Assembly: GCF_900496965.1 (NCBI RefSeq)
Contig: NZ_UFQB01000032.1
Location: forward strand, 1 to 64,000
Direction of reading: 5' to 3'
Length of the DNA: 64,000 nucleotides
From: Achromobacter agilis
GTDB lineage: Bacteria > Pseudomonadota > Gammaproteobacteria > Burkholderiales > Burkholderiaceae_B
Positions 8,901 to 18,267 of this stretch are shown here, in pieces. Position numbers and translations under genes: made by a program. The notes under the pieces are model-generated. The model did no database searches, was not told the DNA's origin, and saw only the letters and a list, made by a program, of their open reading frames with translations. Each line of letters begins with the position of its first letter. The stretch's first letter is position 1.

Positions 8901-10559
8901 ATGTCGGAACAGGAATTGAAACTGCACGTGCCCGCGGCTTCCCGCCAGGCCGTACTGCGAGAGATCAAGCAACGCGAGGCGACGCGCATCCGTCTGCACG
9001 CCATGTATTTCGATACGCCCGAACGCGAACTGGCGCGGGCGCGCATCGCCATCCGGCTGCGCCAGGAAGGCCGCGATTGGGTACAGACCTTGAAGATGCC
9101 TGGCATCAATGCCATCACGCGCATCGAACTCAACCATCCGCGCCCCGGTCCCGTGCTGGACCTGTCCGTGTACGCCGGCACCGAAGTCGAGGCCGCGCTG
9201 TCGGCCATCAAGGGCGAACTGGGCCTGCGTTACGAAACCGACGTGCAGCGGCTACTGCGCAAGGTCCGCACGCGCTATGGCACGGTCGAACTGGCCTACG
9301 ACACCGGCATCCTGCGCGCCGGCGCGCTGGAACTGCCCATCTCCGAACTGGAATTCGAACTGGTGTCGGGCCGCCCCGCCGCTATCTTCGCGGCAGCGCG
9401 CGGCTGGCAGCAGCGCCACGCCCTGGTGCTGGATCCGCGCAGCAAGTCGGAACGCGGTGACGCGCTGGCCCAATTGGCGCAGCGGCTGGCCGACGCGGAC
9501 GCGATCCCGGGCGAAGACCTGGAAGCGCGCCGCGCGCAGGCCATCGCGCAATTCTGGGCGCCGCGCGGCGCCGCCGCGGTCAAGTTGCGCGAAGACATGA
9601 CGCCTTCGCAGGCCATGGCCCGCATTGCCGCGGAATGCCTGGACCAGATCGCCCGCAATGCCTCGGTCCTGGCCGAAGTGGATACCGAGGATGCCTACCG
9701 CGCGGGCAACTCCGAGCACGTGCACCAGCTGCGCGTGGGCGTGCGCCGGCTGCGCTCGGCCTGGAAACTCTTCGACGGCTGGATCGCGCCGGTCTCGGAA
9801 GGCTTGCTGCAAGGCGTGCGCACGCACTTCGCCGCATTCGGCGCCAATCGCGACCAGGACGTATTGAATGAAACCGTGGCGCCCGCGCTGATGCGCGCGG
9901 GCATGCCCGTGATCCCCATGGAGGCCGCGCCTCCCGAACAGGACGCCCGCTCCATCGCGGGCGGCAAAGCCTTCCAGGCGTGGCTGCTGGACCTGCTGGA
10001 ATGGAGCCTGGACGTGCCGCCTGCCGTGCCCTCGTCCGGCGGCCAGCCCATCGCCAACGGCACGCCGAGCGATACCGCGCCCGAGCCCGCCATCCGGCTG
10101 GACGGCGGCGTGGCGGGCCCCAGCGTCCGCCCCACGATCATCCCCATGCTCGCGCCGGAACCCGATCCGCAACGCCTGCGCAAGCAACTGGCCCGCCGCC
10201 TGCACCGCTGGCACGGCAAGGTGGCCGACCAGGGCACGCAATTCGCAACGCTCGATATCCCGGCCAGGCATGAATTGCGCAAGCGCGGCAAGCGGCTGCG
10301 CTACAGCCTGGCCTTCGCGGAATCGCTGTTGCCCGCGGGGAAACTGCGCGGCTACCGCAAGCTGCTGTCGCGCGTGCAGGACATACTGGGCGAAATCAAC
10401 GACCTGGCGGTCGCCAAGGACTATTACGAGTCGTGTACCGCCACCCATCCGCAAGCGTGGTTCGCGCTGGGCTGGATCAGCGCCCGTCTGGAAGAACTGG
10501 CGGAAGATGCGCAACGCGCGTTCGACGACCTGGCGGCGAGCAAGCCGTTCTGGAAGTAA
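8901..10559 (+). CDS. CYTH and CHAD domain-containing protein
   Basis: A 552-residue protein. The N-terminus has the ExExK signature of CYTH triphosphatases (EQELK at residues 3-7) and alternating charged strands such as ELEFEL up to about residue 200. The CHAD domain begins at about 230 with conserved EHVHQLRVGVRRLRSAW and ends with RHELRKRGKRLRYSLAFAE. A Pro/Ala/Ser-rich insert of roughly 60 residues splits the CHAD domain. CYTH enzymes hydrolyse inorganic triphosphate, and CHAD domains bind polyphosphate, so a role in polyphosphate metabolism (YgiF-like) is inferred. No strong ribosome site precedes the ATG. It is transcribed toward ftsY, with the repeat element between them. Confidence 0.9.
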   Translation: MSEQELKLHVPAASRQAVLREIKQREATRIRLHAMYFDTPERELARARIAIRLRQEGRDWVQTLKMPGINAITRIELNHPRPGPVLDLSVYAGTEVEAALSAIKGELGLRYETDVQRLLRKVRTRYGTVELAYDTGILRAGALELPISELEFELVSGRPAAIFAAARGWQQRHALVLDPRSKSERGDALAQLAQRLADADAIPGEDLEARRAQAIAQFWAPRGAAAVKLREDMTPSQAMARIAAECLDQIARNASVLAEVDTEDAYRAGNSEHVHQLRVGVRRLRSAWKLFDGWIAPVSEGLLQGVRTHFAAFGANRDQDVLNETVAPALMRAGMPVIPMEAAPPEQDARSIAGGKAFQAWLLDLLEWSLDVPPAVPSSGGQPIANGTPSDTAPEPAIRLDGGVAGPSVRPTIIPMLAPEPDPQRLRKQLARRLHRWHGKVADQGTQFATLDIPARHELRKRGKRLRYSLAFAESLLPAGKLRGYRKLLSRVQDILGEINDLAVAKDYYESCTATHPQAWFALGWISARLEELAEDAQRAFDDLAASKPFWK

Positions 10560-10589
10560 AAGCCTTACTTTCCGAATGCCAGACTTACT

Positions 10590-10724
10590 CTCTGAGTGTC
10601 TGGCTTACTCTCTGAGTGTCTGGACTTATTCTCTGAGTGTCTGGCTTACTCTCTGAGTGTCTGGACTTATTCTCTGAGTGTCTGGCTTACTCTCTGAGTG
10701 TCTGACTTATTCTCTGAGTGTCTG
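10590..10724. repeat. Seven-copy 20/21-bp array with unit CTCTGAGTGTCTG
   Basis: The 13-bp unit begins at 10590, 10610, 10631, 10651, 10672, 10692 and 10712, spaced 20, 21, 20, 21, 20 and 20 bp. Between units lie 7-8 bp of the form GCTTACT or GACTTATT. The last unit runs into a complete GTGTCTGACAC core (10718-10728), so the array is an amplified left edge of the adjacent palindromic element. Confidence 0.9.
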
Positions 10725-10980
10725 ACACCCTTATGAGACAGTCTGAGGCTTTGATACCGTCTTCCCGGGTGTCTGACACGGGCTTTATCTGGACAGCCGG
10801 TCGAAGTCAGCCGGTGTCAGACACCCGGGAAGACGATCTCATATTCGCGAGAACTCTCGTAAGGGTGTCAGACACTCGGACGGAAGAGATGGTGTCAGAC
10901 ACCCGGGAAGACGATCTCGTATTCGCGAGAACTCTCGTAAGGGTGTCAGACACTCGGAAGGAAGAGATGGTGTCAGACAC
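10718..10980. repeat. Composite GTGTC-W-GACAC palindromic element, copy 1
   Basis: T-centred cores lie at 10718-10728 and 10769-10779. A-centred cores lie at 10814-10824, 10865-10875, 10892-10902, 10943-10953 and 10970-10980. The inner pair extends to a perfect 22-bp inverted repeat (10758-10779 with 10814-10835). A 78-bp segment (10813-10890) is repeated at 10891-10968 with very few changes. The element fills the gap between the convergent CYTH/CHAD and ftsY genes. A role as bidirectional terminator or REP-like element is an inference. Confidence 0.85.
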
Positions 10981-10999
10981 TCGGAAGAAAGAGCTAGAA

Positions 11000-12322
11000 C
11001 TAATCTGCCAGCAACGCCCCGGCGAACTCGTCCGCCACGAAGGGCTGCAGGTCTTCCAGGCTTTCGCCGACGCCGATCCAATACACGGGGATCGGGCGCA
11101 CGCCCTGACTGCCCGCGGCCACGGCGGCGAGCGTGCCGCCCTTGGCGGTGCCGTCCAGCTTGGTCACGACCAGTCCGGTCAGGTTGATGGCGGCATCGAA
11201 GGCGCGGATCTGCGTCAGGGCGTTCTGCCCCGTATTGCCATCGACCACGAGCAACACCTCGTGAGGCGCCGCGGCATCGGCCTTGCCGATTACGCGGCGG
11301 ATCTTCTTCAGTTCTTCCATCAGGTGCAGCTGCGTCGGCAGGCGGCCGGCGGTGTCCACCATCACCACGCCCATGCCGCGCGCGCGCCCTGCATTGACGG
11401 CGTCGAACGCCACCGCCGCCGGATCGCCGCCATCCTGGGAGATGACCGTGACGTTGTTGCGGCTGCCCCATTCGATGAGCTGCTCGCGGGCGGCGGCGCG
11501 GAACGTGTCGCCCGCGGCCAGCAGCACGCTGGCGCCCTGGCGCTGGAACGTATGCGCCAGCTTGCCGATGGAGGTGGTTTTGCCCGCGCCGTTGACGCCG
11601 GCGATCATGACGACCAGCGGCTGCGTGCGCTTGAGATCGAACGATCGTTCCAGCGGACGCAGATGGTCCGCGAGCAATTGGCGCAGCGCCGCCTTCACCT
11701 TGGCCGGGTCTTCGATGCGTTCCTTCTTGACCCTGGCACGCAGCGCGGTCAACAGCTTCTCGGTGGCCTCCAGGCCCGCATCGGCCATAATGAGCGCCGA
11801 TTCGAGTTCCTCGAACAGGTTCTCGTCGACCTTGACGCCGATGAAGATGCCGCCAATGCTTTGACCGGTGCGCGACAGGCCCTGCTTCAGCCGCGCCAGC
11901 CACGACGCCTTCTTGGGCGCCTCGGCGATTGGCGCCGGAGCAGGATCAGGCTCAGCCTGGGGTGCAGGCTCGGGCTGAGGGGCGGGCTCGGGTTGAGGGG
12001 CGGGCGCCGGCGCGGCAGCCGGCACGGGCGCCGGTTCCGCGGCTGGAACAGGCGCGGGCTCGCGAACCGTATCGCTTGCCCGGGCCGGCGCCGGATCGGG
12101 CCTTGCCGCCGGCGCCGCGGCGGGTTCGACGGGCGGTGGCGGTGCTACGGGGGCCGGCGCAAGCGCCTCGGTCTGGGGTTGCGGCGCGGGCGGAGCCGGG
12201 ATGGCCGGCTCGGCAACGGGCTCGGCCGGCGCGGGAATGGGGTCTACTGCCTCCGGGGGCGGCGCGGGTTGGACCGGCGCGGCGGGCGGAGGGGTTTTTT
12301 TCTTGAAGAAGCGGCTGAACAT
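11000..12322 (-). CDS. ftsY: Signal recognition particle receptor FtsY
   Basis: A 440-residue SRP receptor GTPase that docks ribosome-SRP complexes at the inner membrane. The start is MFSRFFKKKTPPP, the family's basic membrane-targeting N-terminus; an upstream in-frame ATG at 12436 would add 38 unrelated residues. Residues about 9-135 form a Pro/Ala/Glu-rich linker in place of the acidic A domain of E. coli. The NG domain follows, with P-loop GVNGAGKTT (about 241-249), DTAGR and TKLDG. It ends beside the repeat element. Its ATG overlaps the divergent rsmD ATG by two bases. A TATACT sequence (12331-12336, minus strand) lies just upstream, so the leader may be very short; that is speculative. 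Confidence 0.97.
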   Translation of the reverse strand: MFSRFFKKKTPPPAAPVQPAPPPEAVDPIPAPAEPVAEPAIPAPPAPQPQTEALAPAPVAPPPPVEPAAAPAARPDPAPARASDTVREPAPVPAAEPAPVPAAAPAPAPQPEPAPQPEPAPQAEPDPAPAPIAEAPKKASWLARLKQGLSRTGQSIGGIFIGVKVDENLFEELESALIMADAGLEATEKLLTALRARVKKERIEDPAKVKAALRQLLADHLRPLERSFDLKRTQPLVVMIAGVNGAGKTTSIGKLAHTFQRQGASVLLAAGDTFRAAAREQLIEWGSRNNVTVISQDGGDPAAVAFDAVNAGRARGMGVVMVDTAGRLPTQLHLMEELKKIRRVIGKADAAAPHEVLLVVDGNTGQNALTQIRAFDAAINLTGLVVTKLDGTAKGGTLAAVAAGSQGVRPIPVYWIGVGESLEDLQPFVADEFAGALLAD

Positions 12323-12887
12323 GGGTAACAAGTATATTCGTATCGTAGGGGGCCAATACAGGCGCACCCCCATTGTCGTGCCCGACGTGGAAACGTTGCG
12401 CCCCACGCCCGACCGGGTCCGCGAAACGCTGTTCAATTGGCTGACTCACCTGTGGGGCGGCGAATTCGCCGACAAGCAGGTGCTGGATCTGTTCGCCGGC
12501 AGTGGCGCCCTGGGCTTCGAGGCAGCCTCGCGCGGGGTGGCGCACGTGCAGATGGTCGAGCGCGACAGAACCGCAGCGTCCGCGCTACGGACACTGCGCG
12601 ATAAACTCAAAGCCGACATGATACGCATCCACGTGGGCGATGCCATGCAGGTGACCGAACGCATGGATGCGTCCCGATTTGACCTCATCCTGTTGGATCC
12701 CCCGTTCGGCCAGGGCTGGCTGCCTCGCCTGTGGCCGCTGCTTCCGGGTATTCTGACCGAACGCGGACTGGTCTACGTCGAGGCGGAATCCCCCATCGAA
12801 GCCCCCGAAGGATTCACGATTTTGCGGCAGGACAAGGCCGGCGCGGTCCACTACCATCTTCTCGAATTTGCTGCATTGCGCAAATAG
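12321..12887 (+). CDS. rsmD: 16S rRNA (guanine(966)-N(2))-methyltransferase RsmD
   Basis: A 188-residue SAM-dependent enzyme that methylates G966 of 16S rRNA in the 30S subunit. It has the family N-terminus IRIVGGQYRR, the PTPDRVRETLFNWL stretch, the SAM motif LDLFAGSGALGFEA and the catalytic DPPF tetrad. The start is MGNKYIRIVGG; the frame is open further upstream, but that part is antisense to ftsY. The promoter and ribosome site must lie inside the ftsY coding sequence. coaD follows 58 bp downstream, the usual rsmD-coaD pairing. Confidence 0.96.
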   Translation: MGNKYIRIVGGQYRRTPIVVPDVETLRPTPDRVRETLFNWLTHLWGGEFADKQVLDLFAGSGALGFEAASRGVAHVQMVERDRTAASALRTLRDKLKADMIRIHVGDAMQVTERMDASRFDLILLDPPFGQGWLPRLWPLLPGILTERGLVYVEAESPIEAPEGFTILRQDKAGAVHYHLLEFAALRK

Positions 12888-12945
12888 ATCAATAATCCGA
12901 GCTTCGGAGGATGGTGTACACCACTAATAACGGTACGGAGCTCGC

Positions 12946-13449
12946 ATGATCACCGCTGTATATCCCGGCACTTTCGACCCGCTGACCCGAGGCCATGAAG
13001 ACCTGGTCCGCCGTGCAGCCACGCTTTTCGACAAAGTCGTGGTTGGGATCGCCATTAGCCGCAACAAGAAGCCCTTTTTCACCATCGAAGAGCGCGTGGA
13101 AATCGCGCGAGAGGTGCTGGGCCACTACCCCAACGTGGAAGTGCAGAGCTTCGGCGGCCTGCTCAAGGACTTCGTGCGCGACCAAGGCGGCCGCGTCATC
13201 GTGCGCGGCCTGCGCGCCGTGTCCGACTTCGAGTACGAATTCCAGATGGCCGGCATGAACCGCCACCTGCTGCCCGACGTCGAAACGCTGTTCATGACGC
13301 CCTCGGACCAGTACCAGTTCATTTCGGGCACCATCGTGCGCGAAATCGCCCAGCTGGGCGGCGACGTGAGCAAGTTCGTGTTCCCGTCCGTTGAACGCTG
13401 GCTACAGGAAAAAGCCAAGGAGCGCCGCGAGCAATCCTGGCCGGGCTGA
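12946..13449 (+). CDS. coaD: Phosphopantetheine adenylyltransferase
   Basis: A 167-residue protein, the usual length, catalysing the penultimate step of coenzyme A synthesis (4'-phosphopantetheine plus ATP to dephospho-CoA). It shows [12 protein letters not shown], the nucleotidyltransferase T-x-G-H motif, and [10 protein letters not shown] near the C-terminus. A CGGAG ribosome site lies 5-9 bp upstream of the ATG. It is probably co-transcribed with rsmD and ends at a hairpin. Confidence 0.97.
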   Translation: MITAVYPGTFDPLTRGHEDLVRRAATLFDKVVVGIAISRNKKPFFTIEERVEIAREVLGHYPNVEVQSFGGLLKDFVRDQGGRVIVRGLRAVSDFEYEFQMAGMNRHLLPDVETLFMTPSDQYQFISGTIVREIAQLGGDVSKFVFPSVERWLQEKAKERREQSWPG

Positions 13450-13471
13450 ACCCGGCCGGGCTCCATTCCCG

Positions 13472-13492
13472 AAGGGCGCTTGCCGCGCCCTT
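13472..13492 (+). terminator. Hairpin downstream of coaD
   Basis: An 8-bp perfect stem (AAGGGCGC / GCGCCCTT) with a 5-base loop lies 22 bp after the coaD stop. The T tract is very short (TTT), so this may be an inefficient terminator. Confidence 0.5.
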
Positions 13493-13533
13493 TCCGCGCT
13501 GCGCAGGCCGGGCGGGCAGCGGCGGTACAATGA

Positions 13534-15038
<1,505 letters not shown>

Positions 15039-15050
15039 CGCGCCGGCCCC

Positions 15051-15434
15051 TCAGGGCCAGACGGCGACGGGCGTGTCGGGGTGCACCTTCATGATGCGGC
15101 AAGGCACCTGCACGAAATTGGAGATCCAGGCCGCGGCCAGTTCTCCCTCATCGATCACGTCGATGGCCTGCTCGCCGACCTTCATGCTGTAGCGCACGCT
15201 GTCGTCGTCTTCGATGACGTCCAGCGGGATGTCCATGCGCAGCATGCCGGGCGCCTTCAGCACCAGGTAGCCCAGGCGCAGCTCGACCGACACATCGGCC
15301 AGCCGGGGGCACAAGGCGCGGTTCAGCCATTGGCCGGAATCGTTGGCGATCAGCCATTGGCGATGGTAGCCGGCGGCTTCGGGTTGCGGCGTGGCGCCGC
15401 ATTCGGCGATGGGTTGGAAGTGTTCTGCGCTCAT
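15051..15434 (-). CDS. Stand-alone MOSC N-terminal beta-barrel protein
   Basis: 127 residues. The sequence (for example GYHRQWLIANDSGQWL, RLADVSVELRLGYLVLKAPG) matches the MOSC-N domain of YcbX-like molybdenum-cofactor proteins. Full-length relatives run to about 270-300 residues and carry the catalytic MOSC and sometimes ferredoxin domains; these are absent here and the frame ends with a proper stop. The ATG overlaps the asmA stop (ATGA), so the two are translationally coupled. It is either a domain-only family member or a truncated gene. Confidence 0.7.
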   Translation of the reverse strand: MSAEHFQPIAECGATPQPEAAGYHRQWLIANDSGQWLNRALCPRLADVSVELRLGYLVLKAPGMLRMDIPLDVIEDDDSVRYSMKVGEQAIDVIDEGELAAAWISNFVQVPCRIMKVHPDTPVAVWP

Positions 15435-17935
15435 TTGCCCAGCAATCCCTTCAAGGCCTTGTCGACCGCCGCGCCGTTCTTGCCCTTGCCGGTTACGGCT
15501 TCGCGCAGCTTGTTCTCCAGGCTGCGCTTCAGGATAGCGCCGACGGCGTCTTTCCAGAGCAGCGTGTAGGTGGGTTTCTCGAACGGCCCCTTGACGTGCA
15601 CCGGGATGGTCACGTCCTTCAGATCGATCAGTTCCTGGCCTTCGGGATCGGCGGCGGGATTGACGATGCGCGCGCGCGCCACCAGGTTCAGCTCGCTCTT
15701 GACGAAATCGATCGTAGCCGGATCGCCTTGCGTCACGCGCAGCAGCGGCGACACGACATTCAGGCGCTTCACGGCGGCGACGCCCTTGGTGAACGCCAGG
15801 TCCGCATCCATTTCGGAGAACGCCGTCTGCTTGCTCGTGTCGGCGGGAACGGTCTCGTCCTGCGATTCAGGCTTGAACGCGGCCTTCAGGTCGCGCAGTG
15901 TCTGCGTGAGATTGATGCCCTTGACCGCACCGTCGCGCAGGCGCAGCTGCATGGTGCCGCCCAGGCCGCTCTTCATGGCATACGCATTGGCGCCGGCCGT
16001 CTTCAGGTCCAGCGCCAGGCTGCCCGTGCCGCTCAGCACGTTCCGGTTCGCCAGGTCCATCAGGAACGGTTCGATCGCAATGCCCGCCAACGACATCTTG
16101 GTGGCCAGCTGGTTGCCCTGCGCGGCGTCGACCGTCAGGGCGCCCGCCAGCTTGCCGCCGTAGAGACCCGCCGTCAGGCTGGTGATTTCCAGCTTGCCCT
16201 TGTCCAGCTTCACCGACGCGCCGACGTCGTCGGCCTTCAGGCCGCGCACCACCAGCTTGCCGACCTTGAGCGTGCCATTGACGCTTGGGCCGACCAGCGC
16301 GGACAGGTTGATCGAGTCGTCGGGGGGAGCGGGCGCCGGCGCCGCAGCGGGCTGTGCGGGCTTGCTTTCGTCTTTCTTGCCTTCGGCGGGCGGCTTAGGC
16401 ACGGGAGCCGCGGCCGGCGGCACCAGCTTGTCCAGGTCCAGCGTATCCACCACCAGCGCGAAATTCACGCGCGGCGTCTCGCTCAGGCGGGTGATGTCGG
16501 CGCTCAGGTCGAACTTGCCGCCTTCCAGCACCGCGTTGATCTTGCTGGTCGCCTGATCCTTCAGCAGATCGGCCGTCACGCTGCCGATCACCGGGATCTG
16601 CAGGCTGCCCTTGGGCAGGCCCGGATCGGTGATGTTCACGTCGCCGCGCAAGCCGGACAGGCCGCCGCTGCGCTGCAGGAGGTTCAAGGACAGCGGCGAG
16701 GCGAAGTTCAGCTTGACCACGCGTTCGCCGTTCTTGGACGTGCTGTCGAGCTTGGCTTCCTTGATGTCCAGCTCGCCGGCGTTGCCGCTGATGCCGTTCA
16801 GGCCAAAGCTGGCGTCCAGGCCGCTGAGGCGCACACGGCCGGTCAGCGCCTCGCCGGTGGCCGAGGCGGGGGAAATATTGAGCGCAGGCGCGTCCACGGC
16901 GAATTCGAACGGGCCGTCCTCGACGCCGCCCTTGGCGCGGATGGCCAGCTTCTCGATCTGCAATTGGCTCTTGTGCGGATCGATCGACAGCTTAGGCATG
17001 GCCACGCTGGCGTCCACATTGGTGGCGCGCGCGGCGGGATCGGTGATGTCGCCCTGGAACACGACCTCGAGGCCGGCCACGTCCAGCGCCGACTTCTGAC
17101 CGTTGAACGCCAGGTTGCCGCGCATGGCCAGGCTCTTGGCTTCTGCGCCCGGCAGCTTGCCGTCCATGCGCAGGTCGAGCTTTTGCGCGGCATAGCGCTT
17201 GGCGGACGGATCCAGCGTCAGCAGGGCCTGACCGGTCAGGTTGGCGTCGACGCGCGGATTGCCGCCTTCGACGCGCGCGGTCAGGCGCACGTCGAACGGC
17301 TGGTTGAACGTGACGCGCCCGGTATTGGCGTTGATCTTGGTGACCGCCACCGCCATGCCGCTGATGGCGTCCTGCAGCTGCACCTCGCCGTCTTTCAGGT
17401 CCAGGCCGGCGATATCGATCTGCATGTTGTTGCGCGGCTGCGGCAGGCTGCCATTGGTAATAGCCTGCGCGGCGGTCTGGGCCGCGCCCACCAGCGCCTC
17501 CGCCGGATTGGACGGCACGGCCGTGACCGGCGAGGTGCCGCCCACAAGATTGCTGAAATTGAACTGGCCCTGCTTGTCGCGGATCACGCGCGCCTTGAAG
17601 CCGCTGATGGCCACGTGGTCGACCACGAAGCTGTTGGACAGCAAGGGCCACACGGCGACCGCCAGGCGGGTGCTTTCGATGGAAGCGAAGGTCTCGGCGC
17701 TATCCGGCTCGGACAGCGACACTCCCTGCACCGACAGGCCGATGCGCGGGAAAAGCGACAGCTCGATCTCGCCGTCGATCGTCAGCGTGCGGTGATAGCG
17801 TTGCTGGACAAGCTCTTCCAGCTTGTACTTGTACGCATTGGGGTCGAATGTCAGCAAGAAGATGGCCAGGCCAACGACGGCCACGACAACCAACACCACC
17901 AGGCCTATCAAAATGCGCTTGAACCACGTTTTCAT
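15431..17935 (-). CDS. asmA: AsmA family protein
   Basis: An 834-residue envelope protein. An N-terminal membrane anchor (about residues 8-30, a run of Leu/Val/Ile) precedes a long periplasmic part. The family opening YHRTLTIDGEIELSLFPRIG, followed by GVSLSEPD, marks the AsmA domain. A Pro/Ala/Lys-rich stretch (about 510-545) divides it from the C-terminal AsmA_2 part, which has GTGSLALDLKTAG and LRDGAVKGINL. AsmA-like proteins act in phospholipid transport to and assembly of the outer membrane. The 3' end overlaps the MOSC-N gene. Confidence 0.92.
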   Translation of the reverse strand: MKTWFKRILIGLVVLVVVAVVGLAIFLLTFDPNAYKYKLEELVQQRYHRTLTIDGEIELSLFPRIGLSVQGVSLSEPDSAETFASIESTRLAVAVWPLLSNSFVVDHVAISGFKARVIRDKQGQFNFSNLVGGTSPVTAVPSNPAEALVGAAQTAAQAITNGSLPQPRNNMQIDIAGLDLKDGEVQLQDAISGMAVAVTKINANTGRVTFNQPFDVRLTARVEGGNPRVDANLTGQALLTLDPSAKRYAAQKLDLRMDGKLPGAEAKSLAMRGNLAFNGQKSALDVAGLEVVFQGDITDPAARATNVDASVAMPKLSIDPHKSQLQIEKLAIRAKGGVEDGPFEFAVDAPALNISPASATGEALTGRVRLSGLDASFGLNGISGNAGELDIKEAKLDSTSKNGERVVKLNFASPLSLNLLQRSGGLSGLRGDVNITDPGLPKGSLQIPVIGSVTADLLKDQATSKINAVLEGGKFDLSADITRLSETPRVNFALVVDTLDLDKLVPPAAAPVPKPPAEGKKDESKPAQPAAAPAPAPPDDSINLSALVGPSVNGTLKVGKLVVRGLKADDVGASVKLDKGKLEITSLTAGLYGGKLAGALTVDAAQGNQLATKMSLAGIAIEPFLMDLANRNVLSGTGSLALDLKTAGANAYAMKSGLGGTMQLRLRDGAVKGINLTQTLRDLKAAFKPESQDETVPADTSKQTAFSEMDADLAFTKGVAAVKRLNVVSPLLRVTQGDPATIDFVKSELNLVARARIVNPAADPEGQELIDLKDVTIPVHVKGPFEKPTYTLLWKDAVGAILKRSLENKLREAVTGKGKNGAAVDKALKGLLGK

Positions 17936-18204
17936 TGCTGCCCCGTCGGTACCTCGACTGGAAATCCTCGAATGCCGCCCACCGCGCCGGAACGCGGGGA
18001 TGGTGCCCTACCGGTGGAAAAGACCGCCCGGCATGCCATGCCGCCGGCCTTTTGAGAGGTGAAGACGCTGGCAGGGCCAGCGTACAGATACCGCTATCGT
18101 AACAAATCGGGCCGGCTTCGCGAGACCGCCGGGCAATTCTCCCCGATCTCCCCCCCTCGGACCGCTGGCCGCCGGCCCGCAAAACGGACGCCGGAAGCTG
18201 ACGA

Positions 18205-18235
18205 TTTTCTGTCTGGCGGATTGTAGGACTAGAAT
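18205..18235 (+). promoter_or_regulatory. Probable promoter of the exporter/marR operon
   Basis: TTTCTG (18207-18212) and TAGAAT (18230-18235) are spaced by 17 bp, placing the start of transcription near 18242, inside the palindrome. The -35 is weak; the -10 is good. Confidence 0.45.
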
Positions 18236-18254
18236 GATTGACACATCAATCATT
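18233..18254. promoter_or_regulatory. Perfect 22-bp palindromic operator, probable MarR-type site
   Basis: AATGATTGA, 4 bp, TCAATCATT: a perfect 9-bp inverted repeat overlapping the likely -10 and transcription start of the exporter gene. The size, symmetry and linkage to a MarR gene at the operon end indicate autorepression. It also decides the start codon: an in-frame ATG at 18238 lies inside this site, so translation more likely begins at 18268. Confidence 0.7.
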
Positions 18255-18267
18255 GATAGATCCAACA

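Larger units (their letters stand above)
17936..18267. other. Divergent promoter region between asmA and the DHA2 exporter
   Basis: A 332-bp gap. The asmA-proximal part shows no gene or clear motif. The exporter-proximal 65 bp contain the promoter and palindromic operator listed separately. Confidence 0.6.

Noticed and set aside
10590-10724. CRISPR array
   Set aside because: Repeat units are 13 bp and the intervening 7-8 bp are themselves repeated; there are no unique spacers and no cas genes.
10718-12328. 536-codon plus-strand frame over the repeat element and ftsY
   Set aside because: It begins in the repeats and is antisense to ftsY; no family resemblance.
15596-18055. 819-codon plus-strand frame
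   Set aside because: Complementary to the clearly recognisable asmA gene; His/Arg/Gln-rich low-complexity translation.
18238-18267. Upstream ATG for the drug exporter
   Set aside because: It lies within the palindromic operator and near the probable transcription start, and the extra residues do not fit the family N-terminus.
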